Below are positions 7,849 through 15,107 of a DNA stretch of 33,266 nt, in pieces. The stretch's first letter is position 1; every line of letters starts with the position of its first letter. Location: contig NZ_BIFH01000067.1 of assembly GCF_003967355.1 (NCBI RefSeq), positions 1-33,266 on the forward strand, read 5' to 3'. The position numbers and the translations under genes are program-made. The notes under the pieces were generated by a model. The model did not search any database. It was not told where the DNA came from and was given only the letters and a program-made list of their open reading frames with translations. The DNA is from Embleya hyalina. GTDB lineage: Bacteria > Actinomycetota > Actinomycetes > Streptomycetales > Streptomycetaceae.

Positions 7849-8571
7849 ATGATCACGTGCGCCCACTGCGGGGCCGCCCTCTCGGCGGCGGCACTGCGCT
7901 TTTGCACCGTCTGCGGCGGTGAGGTAGGCCCCTGGAACGCCGAAACGACCGCGCTCGCGAGCACTCCCGCGGACGTGGGAAGTCGGCGCGTCCTCATAGC
8001 GATCCTGACCGCCCTCGGCGTGGCCGCGATCGCCGTCACGATCCTTCTCGTCCGGGAGGGAGACTCCGGCTCCGACACCACCACCGCGGCGACGACCACC
8101 GAGACCCCCGTCGCCCCCGGAACTCGCACGCCGCTCCCACCGACCCGGGTGTTCGTGCCGAGAACGGCGGCCGCCTCGCTCTCGACCGGCCCGTCCCCGA
8201 GCGCGTCGTTCTCGCAGACGCGCCCGGCCCCGGCCACCACAACCGTTTTCGCCCCGACGAGTGCTCCGGCATCGGACCCGGCCACCGTCGTCGCCCGCTA
8301 CTACGACGCCATCAACCGAGGCGACTACCCGACGGCGTGGAACCTCGGCGGCAACAACCTCGGCTCGACCTACGCCGCATTCGTCGCCGGCTTCTCGGAC
8401 ACCGTGAGCGACCGCCTGACCGTCGACTCCGTCAGCGGCGACACCGTGCAGGTACGAGTCGCCGCACGGCGCACCGACGGCAGCGTCCACCTGTTCGCGG
8501 GGTCCTACACCGTACGAAACGGCACCATCGCCAAGGGAGCCCTGCGCGCAACGGGCACCACGTCCCCATGA
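7849..8571 (+). CDS. Zinc-ribbon single-pass membrane protein with extracytoplasmic NTF2-like domain
   Basis: 240 residues. The zinc ribbon is C4-x2-C7 and C19-x2-C22. One membrane helix (about 47-67, VLIAILTALGVAAIAVTILLV) follows, preceded by Arg residues, so the ribbon is predicted to be cytoplasmic. A Thr/Pro/Ser-rich spacer (about 75-140) leads to a C-terminal domain (about 143-237) beginning ATVVARYYDAINRGDYPTAW. This has the pattern of the NTF2-like or DUF4878-type extracytoplasmic domains common behind membrane helices in actinobacteria; the ending FAGSYTVRNGTIAKGALRATG is typical. It probably senses or binds something at the cell surface; the ligand is unknown. It is the third gene of the run, with RBS GAGAGGCGAG upstream of ATG 7849. 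It shares the ribbon architecture with the first gene. Confidence 0.8.
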   Translation: MITCAHCGAALSAAALRFCTVCGGEVGPWNAETTALASTPADVGSRRVLIAILTALGVAAIAVTILLVREGDSGSDTTTAATTTETPVAPGTRTPLPPTRVFVPRTAAASLSTGPSPSASFSQTRPAPATTTVFAPTSAPASDPATVVARYYDAINRGDYPTAWNLGGNNLGSTYAAFVAGFSDTVSDRLTVDSVSGDTVQVRVAARRTDGSVHLFAGSYTVRNGTIAKGALRATGTTSP

Positions 8572-8575
8572 TCCG

Positions 8576-8607
8576 CGCCGGCCGGCGTGCCGGTGTGTCG
8601 GCCGGCG
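8576..8607. terminator. Possible bidirectional hairpin
   Basis: CGCCGGCC (8576-8583) pairs with GGCCGGCG (8600-8607) around 16 bases. It begins five bases after the stop of the zinc-ribbon operon and faces the convergent small gene at 8653. Confidence 0.5.
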
Positions 8608-8652
8608 GGCCGCCGACGGCGAGATCGGCGAAGCCGTCGGGCGCGCCTCGAC

Positions 8653-8955
8653 TCAACTCCCGAATTCGCGGACGCGCAGCACGTCGAGGTTGCGGAAGGT
8701 GGGCGGCCCGTCGCACAACTCGGCCAACCGGGCCGCGAATTCGGCCGTCTCGGGGCGGTTGGAGTTGTCCATCGCCAGTTCGTGGGACGGGAATTCCACG
8801 ATGTTCAGGTACACGTTCTCGCGGTCGCGGTCGCGGGTCTGCGCAGCGCGCGTCGCCACGCGGTGACCTTCGTTCCTGGCGACCCAGGCGTCCAGGGCCG
8901 CGTCGAACTCGTCGATGCGGCTCGTCCTGTATTCGATGATCTGGATGAATGTCAT
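8653..8955 (-). CDS. Small ABM/Dabb-like ferredoxin-fold protein
   Basis: 100 residues. MTFIQIIEYRTSRIDEFDAA, a helical stretch, then ENVYLNIVEFPSHELAMDNS and a final helix/strand pair FAARLAELCDGPPTFRNLDV follow the beta-alpha-beta-beta-alpha-beta pattern of dimeric alpha/beta-barrel proteins such as antibiotic biosynthesis monooxygenases and stress-responsive barrel proteins. Active-site residues are not recognisable, so it may be a small cofactor-free enzyme or a binding protein. The ATG at 8955 was chosen because the fold starts there; an upstream in-frame stretch is Arg/Pro-rich. The gene is convergent with the zinc-ribbon operon and divergent from the LLM oxidoreductase gene. A strong hairpin at 8981-9022 lies in its presumed leader. 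Confidence 0.7.
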   Translation of the reverse strand: MTFIQIIEYRTSRIDEFDAALDAWVARNEGHRVATRAAQTRDRDRENVYLNIVEFPSHELAMDNSNRPETAEFAARLAELCDGPPTFRNLDVLRVREFGS

Positions 8956-8980
8956 GGGTCCGGCCCTCGGCGTCCGTAGT

Positions 8981-9022
8981 GGTGGGCGGGCCGCCGGCCG
9001 CCGGACGGCGGCCCCTACCACC
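8981..9022 (-). promoter_or_regulatory. Stable hairpin in the leader of the small ABM-like gene
   Basis: A 9-bp stem GGGCCGCCG/CGGCGGCCC (8988-8996 with 9006-9014) around a 9-base loop, extended by GGTGG/CCACC (8981-8985 with 9018-9022). It ends 26 bases upstream of the start codon at 8955. It could act in the leader RNA or end transcripts entering from either side; its function is not shown. Confidence 0.4.
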
Positions 9023-9223
9023 TCCAGGGTCCCGCCGGCGTTCCCGACTCGCAAAGCCGCAGCCCGTGCGGCGGCGCCGCGGCCGCGCGATCAGCGCCGG
9101 GCGAGCTCCGGCCGGGATCGGCGTGTAGCCACCGCCCGGTGGGGCACGATCACAGCCACCACCCGGAAGGGCCGCGACCCGAGAGTCGTCCGGCCGTGGC
9201 ACCCGACGGCGAGAGGGATCGGC

Positions 9224-10270
9224 ATGCGGATCGGCATCATCATGACCGCACGTCCGGGCCTGGAGCACTTCGCCGCCCGCGCGGAGGAGCTCGGCTTCGG
9301 TAGTTTCTGGGTGTACGACACGCCGATGGTCCATGGTGATCCGTTCGTCGCCCTCGCGCTCTGCGCCATGACCACCAACCGGATCAAACTCGGCATCGGG
9401 GTCACCTCACCGGCACTGCGCTCCGCGCCCGCCGCTGCGGCGGCGCTCGGCAGTCTCAACGCCCTCGCTCCCGGCCGCGTCGTCTGCGGGGTCGGCACCG
9501 GCAACACCGCACGCCGCACGCTGGGCATGCGGCCCGCGAAGACGGCGGAACTGGAGTCGTTCACGGCTGCCTTGCGGGATCTCACCGCGGGCCGCGAGTC
9601 GGACCATCACGAGGGGACCCGGTCGAGCAGGGTGCGCTTCCTGCACGTCGACGGCTCCGTGAACACCGAGGACCCGGTGGAGTTCGTCGTGGCCGCGTTC
9701 GGCCCGAAAGTCGCCGCCGTCGCCGGCCGCCTGGGGACGGGAATGATCTCCTTCGCGCTGCACGCCCCCGAGGCCTGGTCCGCGCTGGGCCGGGCCCGCC
9801 GGACCGCGGCACAGGCCGCGGGCAACAGCGGGAAGACGCGGTCGTACCTCGTCTCCTCCCTGTACGTGCTCGCCGACGGCGAGGACCGGTACGGCGATGC
9901 CGTCAAGGACACGATCGGGCACATCGCGGTGAGCGCACTGATCCTCGCGGTGGAGAACCCGGCCTTCCGCGCGGCGCTGCCTCGGGAGGAGTCCGCGGCG
10001 GTCGACCGCCTGCTCCGCCTGCGCGGTACCACCGCCGGCGACCCCGACCGCCACCACACGCTCTACCGCAACTATCTCGGCCGGCTGTCCAACGACGAGC
10101 GCGAACTCGTCGTGCCCTCGCTGGTGGACAGGTTCGGTCTGGTGGGTACCGGGGACGAGATCGGACGGCGGATCGAAGCACTGGAGAAGGCGGGCGTCGA
10201 CGAACTCGTGATCCAGCCCGTGGTGAACCCCGAGGCGGAAATGGCCCGACTCGCACGGCTCCTGCCCTGA
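9224..10270 (+). CDS. LLM-class (luciferase-like) flavin/F420-dependent oxidoreductase
   Basis: 348 residues with the TIM-barrel pattern of the bacterial luciferase superfamily: first strand MRIGIIMTARPGLEHFAARA, then ELGFGSFWVYDTPMVHGDPF, TTNRIKLGIGVTSPALRSAP, LNALAPGRVVCGVGTGNTA and C-terminal VDELVIQPVVNP. Actinobacterial members usually use F420 or FMN. The non-prolyl cis-peptide region and the lack of a flavin-reductase partner nearby do not allow the substrate to be named. ATG 9224 was chosen because the barrel starts at residue 1 and GAGAGGG stands seven bases upstream. An in-frame opening to 8915 is non-coding by composition. The gene stands alone, divergent from the ABM-like gene. 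Confidence 0.85.
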   Translation: MRIGIIMTARPGLEHFAARAEELGFGSFWVYDTPMVHGDPFVALALCAMTTNRIKLGIGVTSPALRSAPAAAAALGSLNALAPGRVVCGVGTGNTARRTLGMRPAKTAELESFTAALRDLTAGRESDHHEGTRSSRVRFLHVDGSVNTEDPVEFVVAAFGPKVAAVAGRLGTGMISFALHAPEAWSALGRARRTAAQAAGNSGKTRSYLVSSLYVLADGEDRYGDAVKDTIGHIAVSALILAVENPAFRAALPREESAAVDRLLRLRGTTAGDPDRHHTLYRNYLGRLSNDERELVVPSLVDRFGLVGTGDEIGRRIEALEKAGVDELVIQPVVNPEAEMARLARLLP

Positions 10271-10346
10271 CACCGCCCGGCCCGCCACGGTGTGACACCG
10301 CCGCCCACTCTCTGCTCGCCGATCTCCGCTGCAACCCTTGCTTCAC

Positions 10347-10363
10347 CTATCGAGAATCGATAG
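10347..10363. promoter_or_regulatory. Operator 1 of the DUF2975/XRE pair
   Basis: CTATCGA-GAA-TCGATAG, a perfect 7-bp inverted repeat with a 3-base spacer. It lies 33 bases upstream of the first start codon of the pair, and a second, degenerate copy follows at 10368-10384. Confidence 0.6.
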
Positions 10364-10367
10364 ATTC

Positions 10368-10384
10368 CTATCGTCATTCGATGG
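10368..10384. promoter_or_regulatory. Operator 2 (degenerate) of the DUF2975/XRE pair
   Basis: CTATCGT-CAT-TCGATGG repeats operator 1 with 5 of 7 arm positions still symmetric. The centres of the two sites are 21 bases apart, two helical turns, so dimers would bind on the same face. Confidence 0.5.
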
Positions 10385-10395
10385 GAGGATGAGTC

Positions 10396-10887
10396 ATGGG
10401 AAAGCTGGCAGTGCGTGCCCTGCGCGCCGTACTCGCGGTGGTGCTCGCCGGCACCGTGTTCGTACAGGCGGGGATGGTGTGGGCGTTGGCCGGCGGAAAG
10501 GACTCGGAGGACGGGTCACTCCCGCTGAACCCGCTGCGCGTGATCACGATCCTGGGGATGGTGTCGGTCCAGGTCGCCCTGGTCTGCGTATGGCGGCTGG
10601 TGACGATGGTGCGGCGCGGAACCGTGTTCTCGCACGACGCCTTCCGGTATGTGGACGGCGTGATCGGCGCGATCGTGGCAGCCGCCCTCTTGTGGTTCGC
10701 GGTCACGGCCCTCAACGCGCCGGACCAGCGGGACGACCCGGGCGTCACCCTCGTCATGGGCGGGATCGGCTTGGCCGTTCTGGGGGTCGCGCTCGTCGTG
10801 TTCGTGCTGCGGGCGCTGCTCGCCCAGGCCGTCGCGCGCGACGTCGAAGCGGCGCGGATGCGGGCCGAGTTGGACGAGGTGATCTGA
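10396..10887 (+). CDS. DUF2975-type four-helix membrane protein
   Basis: 163 residues with four hydrophobic segments: about 7-31, 46-68, 91-108 and 117-138. Between TM2 and TM3 it has WRLVTMVRRGTVFSHDAFRYVD, the typical loop of DUF2975 proteins (often LV..G..F......R...). The family is of unknown function and is very often encoded with a small XRE regulator, as here, where the next start overlaps this stop by one base. The C-terminus is a charged helix (VARDVEAARMRAELDEVI) that probably lies in the cytosol. The start is ATG 10396 after GGGAGGATGAG. Tandem operators lie directly upstream. Confidence 0.85.
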   Translation: MGKLAVRALRAVLAVVLAGTVFVQAGMVWALAGGKDSEDGSLPLNPLRVITILGMVSVQVALVCVWRLVTMVRRGTVFSHDAFRYVDGVIGAIVAAALLWFAVTALNAPDQRDDPGVTLVMGGIGLAVLGVALVVFVLRALLAQAVARDVEAARMRAELDEVI

Positions 10888-11117
10888 TGCCGATCACCGT
10901 CGACATCGACGTGATGCTGGCGAAGCGGAAGATGTCCGTGGGCGAGCTCGCGGACCGGGTCGGGATCACGCCCGCCAACCTGGCGGTACTCAAGAACGGC
11001 CGCGCCAAGGCGGTCCGCTTCGCGACACTCGCCGCGCTCTGCGACGTACTCGAATGCCAGCCGGGCGACCTGCTGCGCTGGGAGGCCGAGGACGCCGCGG
11101 ACGCCGAGGGCGGATGA
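10887..11117 (+). CDS. Small XRE-family helix-turn-helix regulator
   Basis: 76 residues that are almost entirely a Cro/CI-type helix-turn-helix. MLAKRKMSVGELADRVGI and TPANLAVLKNGRAKAVRFAT contain helices 2-3 and the recognition helix, and LAALCDVLECQPGDLLRWE is the typical end of the HTH_26/YozG type. The start overlaps the stop of the DUF2975 gene (TGATG), so the pair is translationally coupled. By the usual behaviour of such pairs it probably represses its own operon through the CTATCGA repeats upstream; that is inference. The membrane partner may antagonise or anchor the regulator. Confidence 0.9.
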   Translation: MPITVDIDVMLAKRKMSVGELADRVGITPANLAVLKNGRAKAVRFATLAALCDVLECQPGDLLRWEAEDAADAEGG

Positions 11118-11217
11118 CGCGCCCCGGCCTGGGCGCGACCTCGTCCGGCGCGGTGGTCCGCGGGCTCGGCGAGCGGGATCATGGGATGTGGGGGCCGGAC
11201 CCGGAAGGAGGCAGGTC

Positions 11218-11646
11218 ATGGGACAGGCACGCGAAGCCATGGACCGACTCACCGAGGCGATGACCACGTCCAGGGACACCGACGCCATCGCGGAGTGCTT
11301 CGCACAGGACGCGGTGGCCATCACCCCGGAAGGGGAACTCCGCGGTCGCGACGCGATCGCGAACTACATGGCGGAGTTCACCATCGCGCTCCCGGACAGC
11401 GCGTTCGACCAGGAACACCAGTACGAGGTGGGGGACACCGCGGTGGACGAAGGCTGGTACCTCGGGACCAACACCGGCCCGCTGAAGCTCCCCGACGGCA
11501 CCACGCTCCCGGCGACCGGCAAATCGGTCCGCATCCACGGATGCGACGTCGCGACCGTCGAGGACGGCCGAATCGTGGACTACCGACTGTACTTCGACCA
11601 GTTGGCCTTCCTCGAACAACTGGGACTCGCCCCCACACCGGGCTGA
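11218..11646 (+). CDS. SnoaL-like/NTF2-fold small protein
   Basis: 142 residues of the SnoaL-like, ketosteroid-isomerase-type cone fold. The helix REAMDRLTEAMTTSRDTDAI is followed by ECFAQDAVAITPEGELRGRD, the helix AIANYMAEFTIALPD and the sheet region ending IHGCDVATVEDGRIVDYRLY, whose 'DGRI' turn is a hallmark of the group. The members include polyketide cyclases, dehydratases and many proteins of unknown role; the catalytic residues cannot be assigned. ATG 11218 is chosen over an upstream in-frame GTG at 11188 because GGAAGGAGG lies seven bases before it. The gene stands alone, with a hairpin terminator behind it. Confidence 0.75.
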   Translation: MGQAREAMDRLTEAMTTSRDTDAIAECFAQDAVAITPEGELRGRDAIANYMAEFTIALPDSAFDQEHQYEVGDTAVDEGWYLGTNTGPLKLPDGTTLPATGKSVRIHGCDVATVEDGRIVDYRLYFDQLAFLEQLGLAPTPG

Positions 11647-11705
11647 CCGGCAAGAGACCCCGGATGCGACCGCACCGGCCGTACTCGGGACGGGCCTCGG
11701 ACACC

Positions 11706-11744
11706 GGGGGCGAACTCGGAGTCCAGAGACGCGAGTTCGCTCCT
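11706..11744 (+). terminator. Hairpin terminator after the SnoaL-like gene
   Basis: GCGAACTCG (11710-11718) pairs perfectly with CGAGTTCGC (11732-11740). The stem is extended by four more pairs, two of them G-U, to 11706 and 11744. It separates this gene from the chitinase promoter. Confidence 0.6.
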
Positions 11745-11819
11745 GCGTGAACTCTTCGGGCAGACCTCCGTTTTGCATGGTGCGTCGATCCGAACACATC
11801 CCTTGTCCGGGTGGGACGG

Positions 11820-11835
11820 AATGGACTAGACCTCT
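11820..11835. promoter_or_regulatory. dre-like DasR operator before the chitinase gene
   Basis: AATGGACTAGACCTCT agrees in 13 of 16 positions with the known Streptomyces dre consensus ACTGGTCTAGACCACT, including the central CTAGACC. It lies 51 bases upstream of the chitinase start. DasR is the N-acetylglucosamine-responsive GntR regulator that controls chitinase genes. Confidence 0.7.
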
Positions 11836-11886
11836 GCTACGCCTGCCCTGGCGTATCGACGCACCGCCGGAACAAGGAGATCGTGT

Positions 11887-13221
11887 ATGCCCGTTCGTCC
11901 CTCCGGTCTGCTCGCGGCCGTCACCGCCGCCGTGCTGCTTGCCACCGCCACCACCACCGCGAACGCCGCGGGCCACGGGTCCCAGGGCTCGAAGCCGAAG
12001 AGCCAGCGGATCGGCTACTTCACCCAGTGGGGCGCCGACAGCTCCGCCAAACGTGTTCAGGAGACCGGCCAGGCCGCGAAGCTGACCGTCATCAACTACG
12101 CCTTCGGCAACGTCTCCGCCGAGGGGACCTGTTTCGAGGCCAACGTCGAGGGCCAGGGCTACGCCTACGACGACTACCAACGCCCGTTCACCGCCGCCCA
12201 GTCGGTGGACGGTGTGGCCGACGCGCCCGGCCAGGCGCTCAAGGGCCACTTCAACCAACTGCGCAAACTGAAGGGCGAGAACCGGCAACTCAGGACCGTC
12301 ATCTCACTCGGCGGCTGGGCCTGGTCCAAGTACTTCTCCGACGCGGCCGCCACCGACGAGTCCCGCAAGAGGTTCGTCTCCTCCTGCGTCGACCTCTACA
12401 TCAAGGGCAACGTGCCCAGGCTCGACGGCGCCCCGGAAGGCGGCCCCGGCGCCGCCGAAGGTGTCTTCGACGGCATCGACGTCGACTGGGAGTACCCGGG
12501 CGGCGGCGGCGCGGAAGGCAACGTCTCCCGCCCCGAGGACGGCCGCAACTTCACCCTCCTGATGGCCGAGTTCCGCAAGCAGCTCGACGAGTACGCCGCG
12601 CAACGGGCCGGGACCCGGGACCGGGGCCGGCCCCGGCACTACCTGTTGACCGCCGCCCTCCCGGCCAGTTCCGTGGTCGCCGACCGTCTGGAGATCCCCG
12701 CGGTCTCCGCCTCGGTCGACTACATCAACCTCATGACCTACGACCTCCACGGCAGCTGGGAGGCCAAGGGCCCCGCCAACCACCACGCGAACCTCTACTC
12801 CGACCCCACCGACCCCGACGCCCGCCAACGCAGCGCCGACAAGGCCGTCGACCACTACGCCCGGCTCGGACTGCCGTCCCGGAAGACGGTCCTGGGCGTC
12901 CCGTTCTACGGCCACGGATGGACCGGTGTCCCGGCCGGCGACCGCAACGGCCTCTACCAGAAGGCCACCGGCACCGCCCCGGACCTCACCTACAAGGAAC
13001 TCGGCGCCCGCCCCGGCAGGACCTACGTCGACCGCGTCCACGGCGCCTCGTGGAAGTACGACGGCGACACCTTCTACAGCTTCGACAACTCCGAAGTCCT
13101 CACCGCCAAGGCCCGCTACACGCGCCGCAACGACCTGGCCGGCGTGATGATCTGGGCCCTGGACGGCGACGATTCGCACGGCAGCGCCGTGGCCGCGCTG
13201 GACCGCGGCCTGCGACGCTAG
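11887..13221 (+). CDS. Secreted family 18 chitinase
   Basis: 444 residues. A signal peptide (about 1-28, hydrophobic LLAAVTAAVLLATATTT, cleavage near ANA-AG) is followed by a complete GH18 barrel. It has RIGYFTQW (41-48), SLGGW (140-144), the catalytic box DGIDVDWE (195-202, acid/base Glu202), MTYDLHG in the sixth strand and MIWALDGDD in the eighth. This set is typical of bacterial ChiA/ChiD-like endo-chitinases, which act by substrate-assisted retention on beta-1,4-GlcNAc polymers. There is no carbohydrate-binding or fibronectin domain, so it is a catalytic-domain-only enzyme. The start has RBS AAGGAG seven bases upstream. The dre-like site at 11820-11835 suggests repression by DasR and release by GlcNAc-derived signals. 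A strong terminator follows. Confidence 0.95.
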   Translation: MPVRPSGLLAAVTAAVLLATATTTANAAGHGSQGSKPKSQRIGYFTQWGADSSAKRVQETGQAAKLTVINYAFGNVSAEGTCFEANVEGQGYAYDDYQRPFTAAQSVDGVADAPGQALKGHFNQLRKLKGENRQLRTVISLGGWAWSKYFSDAAATDESRKRFVSSCVDLYIKGNVPRLDGAPEGGPGAAEGVFDGIDVDWEYPGGGGAEGNVSRPEDGRNFTLLMAEFRKQLDEYAAQRAGTRDRGRPRHYLLTAALPASSVVADRLEIPAVSASVDYINLMTYDLHGSWEAKGPANHHANLYSDPTDPDARQRSADKAVDHYARLGLPSRKTVLGVPFYGHGWTGVPAGDRNGLYQKATGTAPDLTYKELGARPGRTYVDRVHGASWKYDGDTFYSFDNSEVLTAKARYTRRNDLAGVMIWALDGDDSHGSAVAALDRGLRR

Positions 13222-13239
13222 CCGGCCGTTCCGGTGTTG

Positions 13240-13281
13240 CCGGTGGTCGCCTCGGCCCCTCGGGGACGGCGCGACCACCGG
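13240..13281. terminator. Bidirectional hairpin terminator
   Basis: CCGGTGGTCGC (13240-13250) pairs perfectly with GCGACCACCGG (13271-13281) around 20 bases. It lies between the convergent chitinase and the secreted unknown. Confidence 0.8.
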
Positions 13282-13293
13282 TCGGGGTGTCGG

Positions 13294-13776
13294 TCAGATG
13301 TAGCCGTTGATGACCAGGTCCGCTCCGCTGCTGCCACCGCAGAAGCCGGTGAAGCCGCTCAGGTACTCCAGGGCGTGGGTGCGCACGACCTTGGTGGGCG
13401 TCGTGAAGTCCACGTACTTCGTTCCGTAGCTGTGCGGGGCGATGCTGTCCATCCAGACGTTCGACGCGTTGCCGTTGTTGTCGATCATCCGCACCGGTCC
13501 GGAGAAGGACGCGGTGTGGTTGGTGCCGTTCCAGAACGCCAGCCGCGTGACGCGGAAGCCGCCGCCGGAGTACTGCCAGGTCACCTCCATGGAGATACTG
13601 CCGTTGGCCTGGGCGGGGTTGCACTCCGAGCCGTAGTGGATCCGGTTGGTGCCACTGGAGTTGGGGCTCTGCTGCTCCTGCGACGACGCGGTCGCGGTGG
13701 AGGGGATCAGGGCGGCGAGTGCCGCGATGGCCATGACGGTCAAGGGCCGGACGACACGCTGCGAAAGAACGGACAT
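13294..13776 (-). CDS. Secreted protein of unknown function
   Basis: 160 residues with a Sec signal peptide (about 1-30: RVVRPLTVMAIAALAALIPS, cleavage near ATA-SS). The mature part is rich in Ser, Thr, Asn and Gly with alternating hydrophobics, suggesting an all-beta secreted domain. Two cysteines, at about 52 (GSEC) and 146 (GFCGG), could form one disulfide joining both ends. There is no catalytic motif and I do not recognise the family. The start is ATG 13776, with GAGAGG ten bases upstream and the signal peptide beginning there. It is divergent from an ArsR-type regulator gene, which may control it, and convergent with the chitinase. Confidence 0.75.
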   Translation of the reverse strand: MSVLSQRVVRPLTVMAIAALAALIPSTATASSQEQQSPNSSGTNRIHYGSECNPAQANGSISMEVTWQYSGGGFRVTRLAFWNGTNHTASFSGPVRMIDNNGNASNVWMDSIAPHSYGTKYVDFTTPTKVVRTHALEYLSGFTGFCGGSSGADLVINGYI

Positions 13777-13889
13777 GGACGACTGCCTCTCGTGGGTGGG
13801 AAGGGTGCGCGACGCGCGATCCGCATCGTGCGAGGTCCGCGGCCGGGACTGCTCCCATCCTCGGTCCGTCCGCCCACCGCACCCGCAAC

Positions 13890-13907
13890 TTTCGAATATC
13901 CTCGAAA
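13890..13907. promoter_or_regulatory. Candidate operator TTTCGA-N6-TCGAAA
   Basis: A perfect 6-bp inverted repeat (TTTCGA, ATATCC, TCGAAA) in the divergent gap between the secreted unknown and the ArsR-type regulator, 31 bases before the regulator's start. It is A/T-rich in a GC-rich setting, as expected of a promoter-operator. Confidence 0.45.
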
Positions 13908-13938
13908 AGGTCAACGAGCCTGGGGGGAAAGCAAGTTG

Positions 13939-14961
13939 GTGGGTCGTGTCGTACAGCTGGGAGCGGTGGAACGTCTGCACGTCAGGGTGCACCGCCACCC
14001 CGGGGCAACCCTCTTCCCACTCCTCCAGGACGTCTTCGGGCACCGTGTCCACGGGGTCCCCGCGCGGTGGCGCGACGTGGTGCGACGTGCCCTCCCGGCG
14101 GGTGCGGCGGCCGTCGTCGGTCCGCTGCTCGCCTCACGACCGGGTTGGATTCCCGATCGCCTCGCACTGGTCCACGACCTCGACGTCCACGACGTGACGA
14201 CCCTGGAGGAGGAACTGGCATCGGCCGACCCGGCGCTCCTCGCCGAGGAGGTGGCCACGTACCACGCCGCCGGGATCCCGCCGGCGTGGCGGCCCCTGCT
14301 GGACGATCCCGCCGGGTTCGTCACCGCCTACCGGTGCCTCGTCGCCGCCGCGTGGGCCGCCTTCGCCCCGCTGTGGCGGGACGCGGACGCGCTCATGGGC
14401 AGGGAGACCGAACGTATCGGCCTGGCCGCGGTGACCGGCGGCCTCGACGGGCTGCTCGCGGGACTGGGCGGCCACATCCGATACGAGGAGAACATCCTGA
14501 AATTGCCGCACCCCTGCCCGGGACACCTGGGCGAACTCGGCTCCCGACCCCTCGTCCTGATGCCCCTGGCCTCCGGATACACGGCCGGAATGTACGGAGC
14601 CGACCGGACCGACGCCCTCTGGATCGCCTACGCCGTCCCCGGGCTCGGCCGCATCACGGGCCACCCCGGACGCCCGGGACACGGCGGCCCGAAGGCCGGT
14701 GGCGACGGCCTCTCCCTGGTACTGGGCCCGGTGCGTGCGGAGATCCTGCGCAGCCTGCCCCGCACGCCGACGGTCGGCGAACTCGCCCACCACCTGCAGG
14801 TCGGCGTGAGCACGGCGACGTACCACTGCCAACACCTGGAAGCCGCCGGCCTCCTGCGCCGGGAGCGCCACGGCCAACGGGTCCGCCTGCTGCCCACCGA
14901 CCGCGGCACCGCGCTCACCCACCTCCTCGCGGCACCGGTCCCGCCCCGAAGGACGTACTGA
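13939..14961 (+). CDS. ArsR-type winged-helix regulator with large N-terminal domain
   Basis: 340 residues. The C-terminal winged helix (about 255-330) reads LVLGPVRAEILRSLPRTPTV, GELAHHLQVGVSTATYHCQHLEAAGLLRRE and GQRVRLLPTDRGTAL, as in ArsR-type regulators. The N-terminal 240 residues are helical and contain no metal-binding cysteine box. This long-N-terminus layout (DUF5937-like) is common in Streptomyces, and its ligand is unknown. The start is uncertain: TTG 13936 or GTG 13939 are both served by GGGGGGAAAG; I chose GTG. It is divergent from the secreted-protein gene, with the TTTCGA operator candidate in between, so autoregulation and control of the neighbour are likely but inferred. Confidence 0.75.
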   Translation: MGRVVQLGAVERLHVRVHRHPGATLFPLLQDVFGHRVHGVPARWRDVVRRALPAGAAAVVGPLLASRPGWIPDRLALVHDLDVHDVTTLEEELASADPALLAEEVATYHAAGIPPAWRPLLDDPAGFVTAYRCLVAAAWAAFAPLWRDADALMGRETERIGLAAVTGGLDGLLAGLGGHIRYEENILKLPHPCPGHLGELGSRPLVLMPLASGYTAGMYGADRTDALWIAYAVPGLGRITGHPGRPGHGGPKAGGDGLSLVLGPVRAEILRSLPRTPTVGELAHHLQVGVSTATYHCQHLEAAGLLRRERHGQRVRLLPTDRGTALTHLLAAPVPPRRTY

Positions 14962-15052
14962 CCCGAGCGCACGCGGCCGGCGTCGCCGAGACGGTCGGGC
15001 CATACGGTCGCCGCCGGTGGCGGCCGGCGTCGTGCGCTGCCTCCGGATGACA

Positions 15053-15100
15053 CGAACGCGCCACCCCTGCACCGGGGTTCGGGCAGGGGCGGCGCGTTCG
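15053..15100. terminator. Strong bidirectional hairpin terminator
   Basis: An 18-base arm (15053-15070) pairs with 15083-15100 at 17 of 18 positions (core CACCCCTGC / GCAGGGGCG), with a 12-base loop. It lies between the convergent ArsR-type regulator and the beta-propeller gene. Confidence 0.85.
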
Positions 15101-15107
15101 GGTCCGG

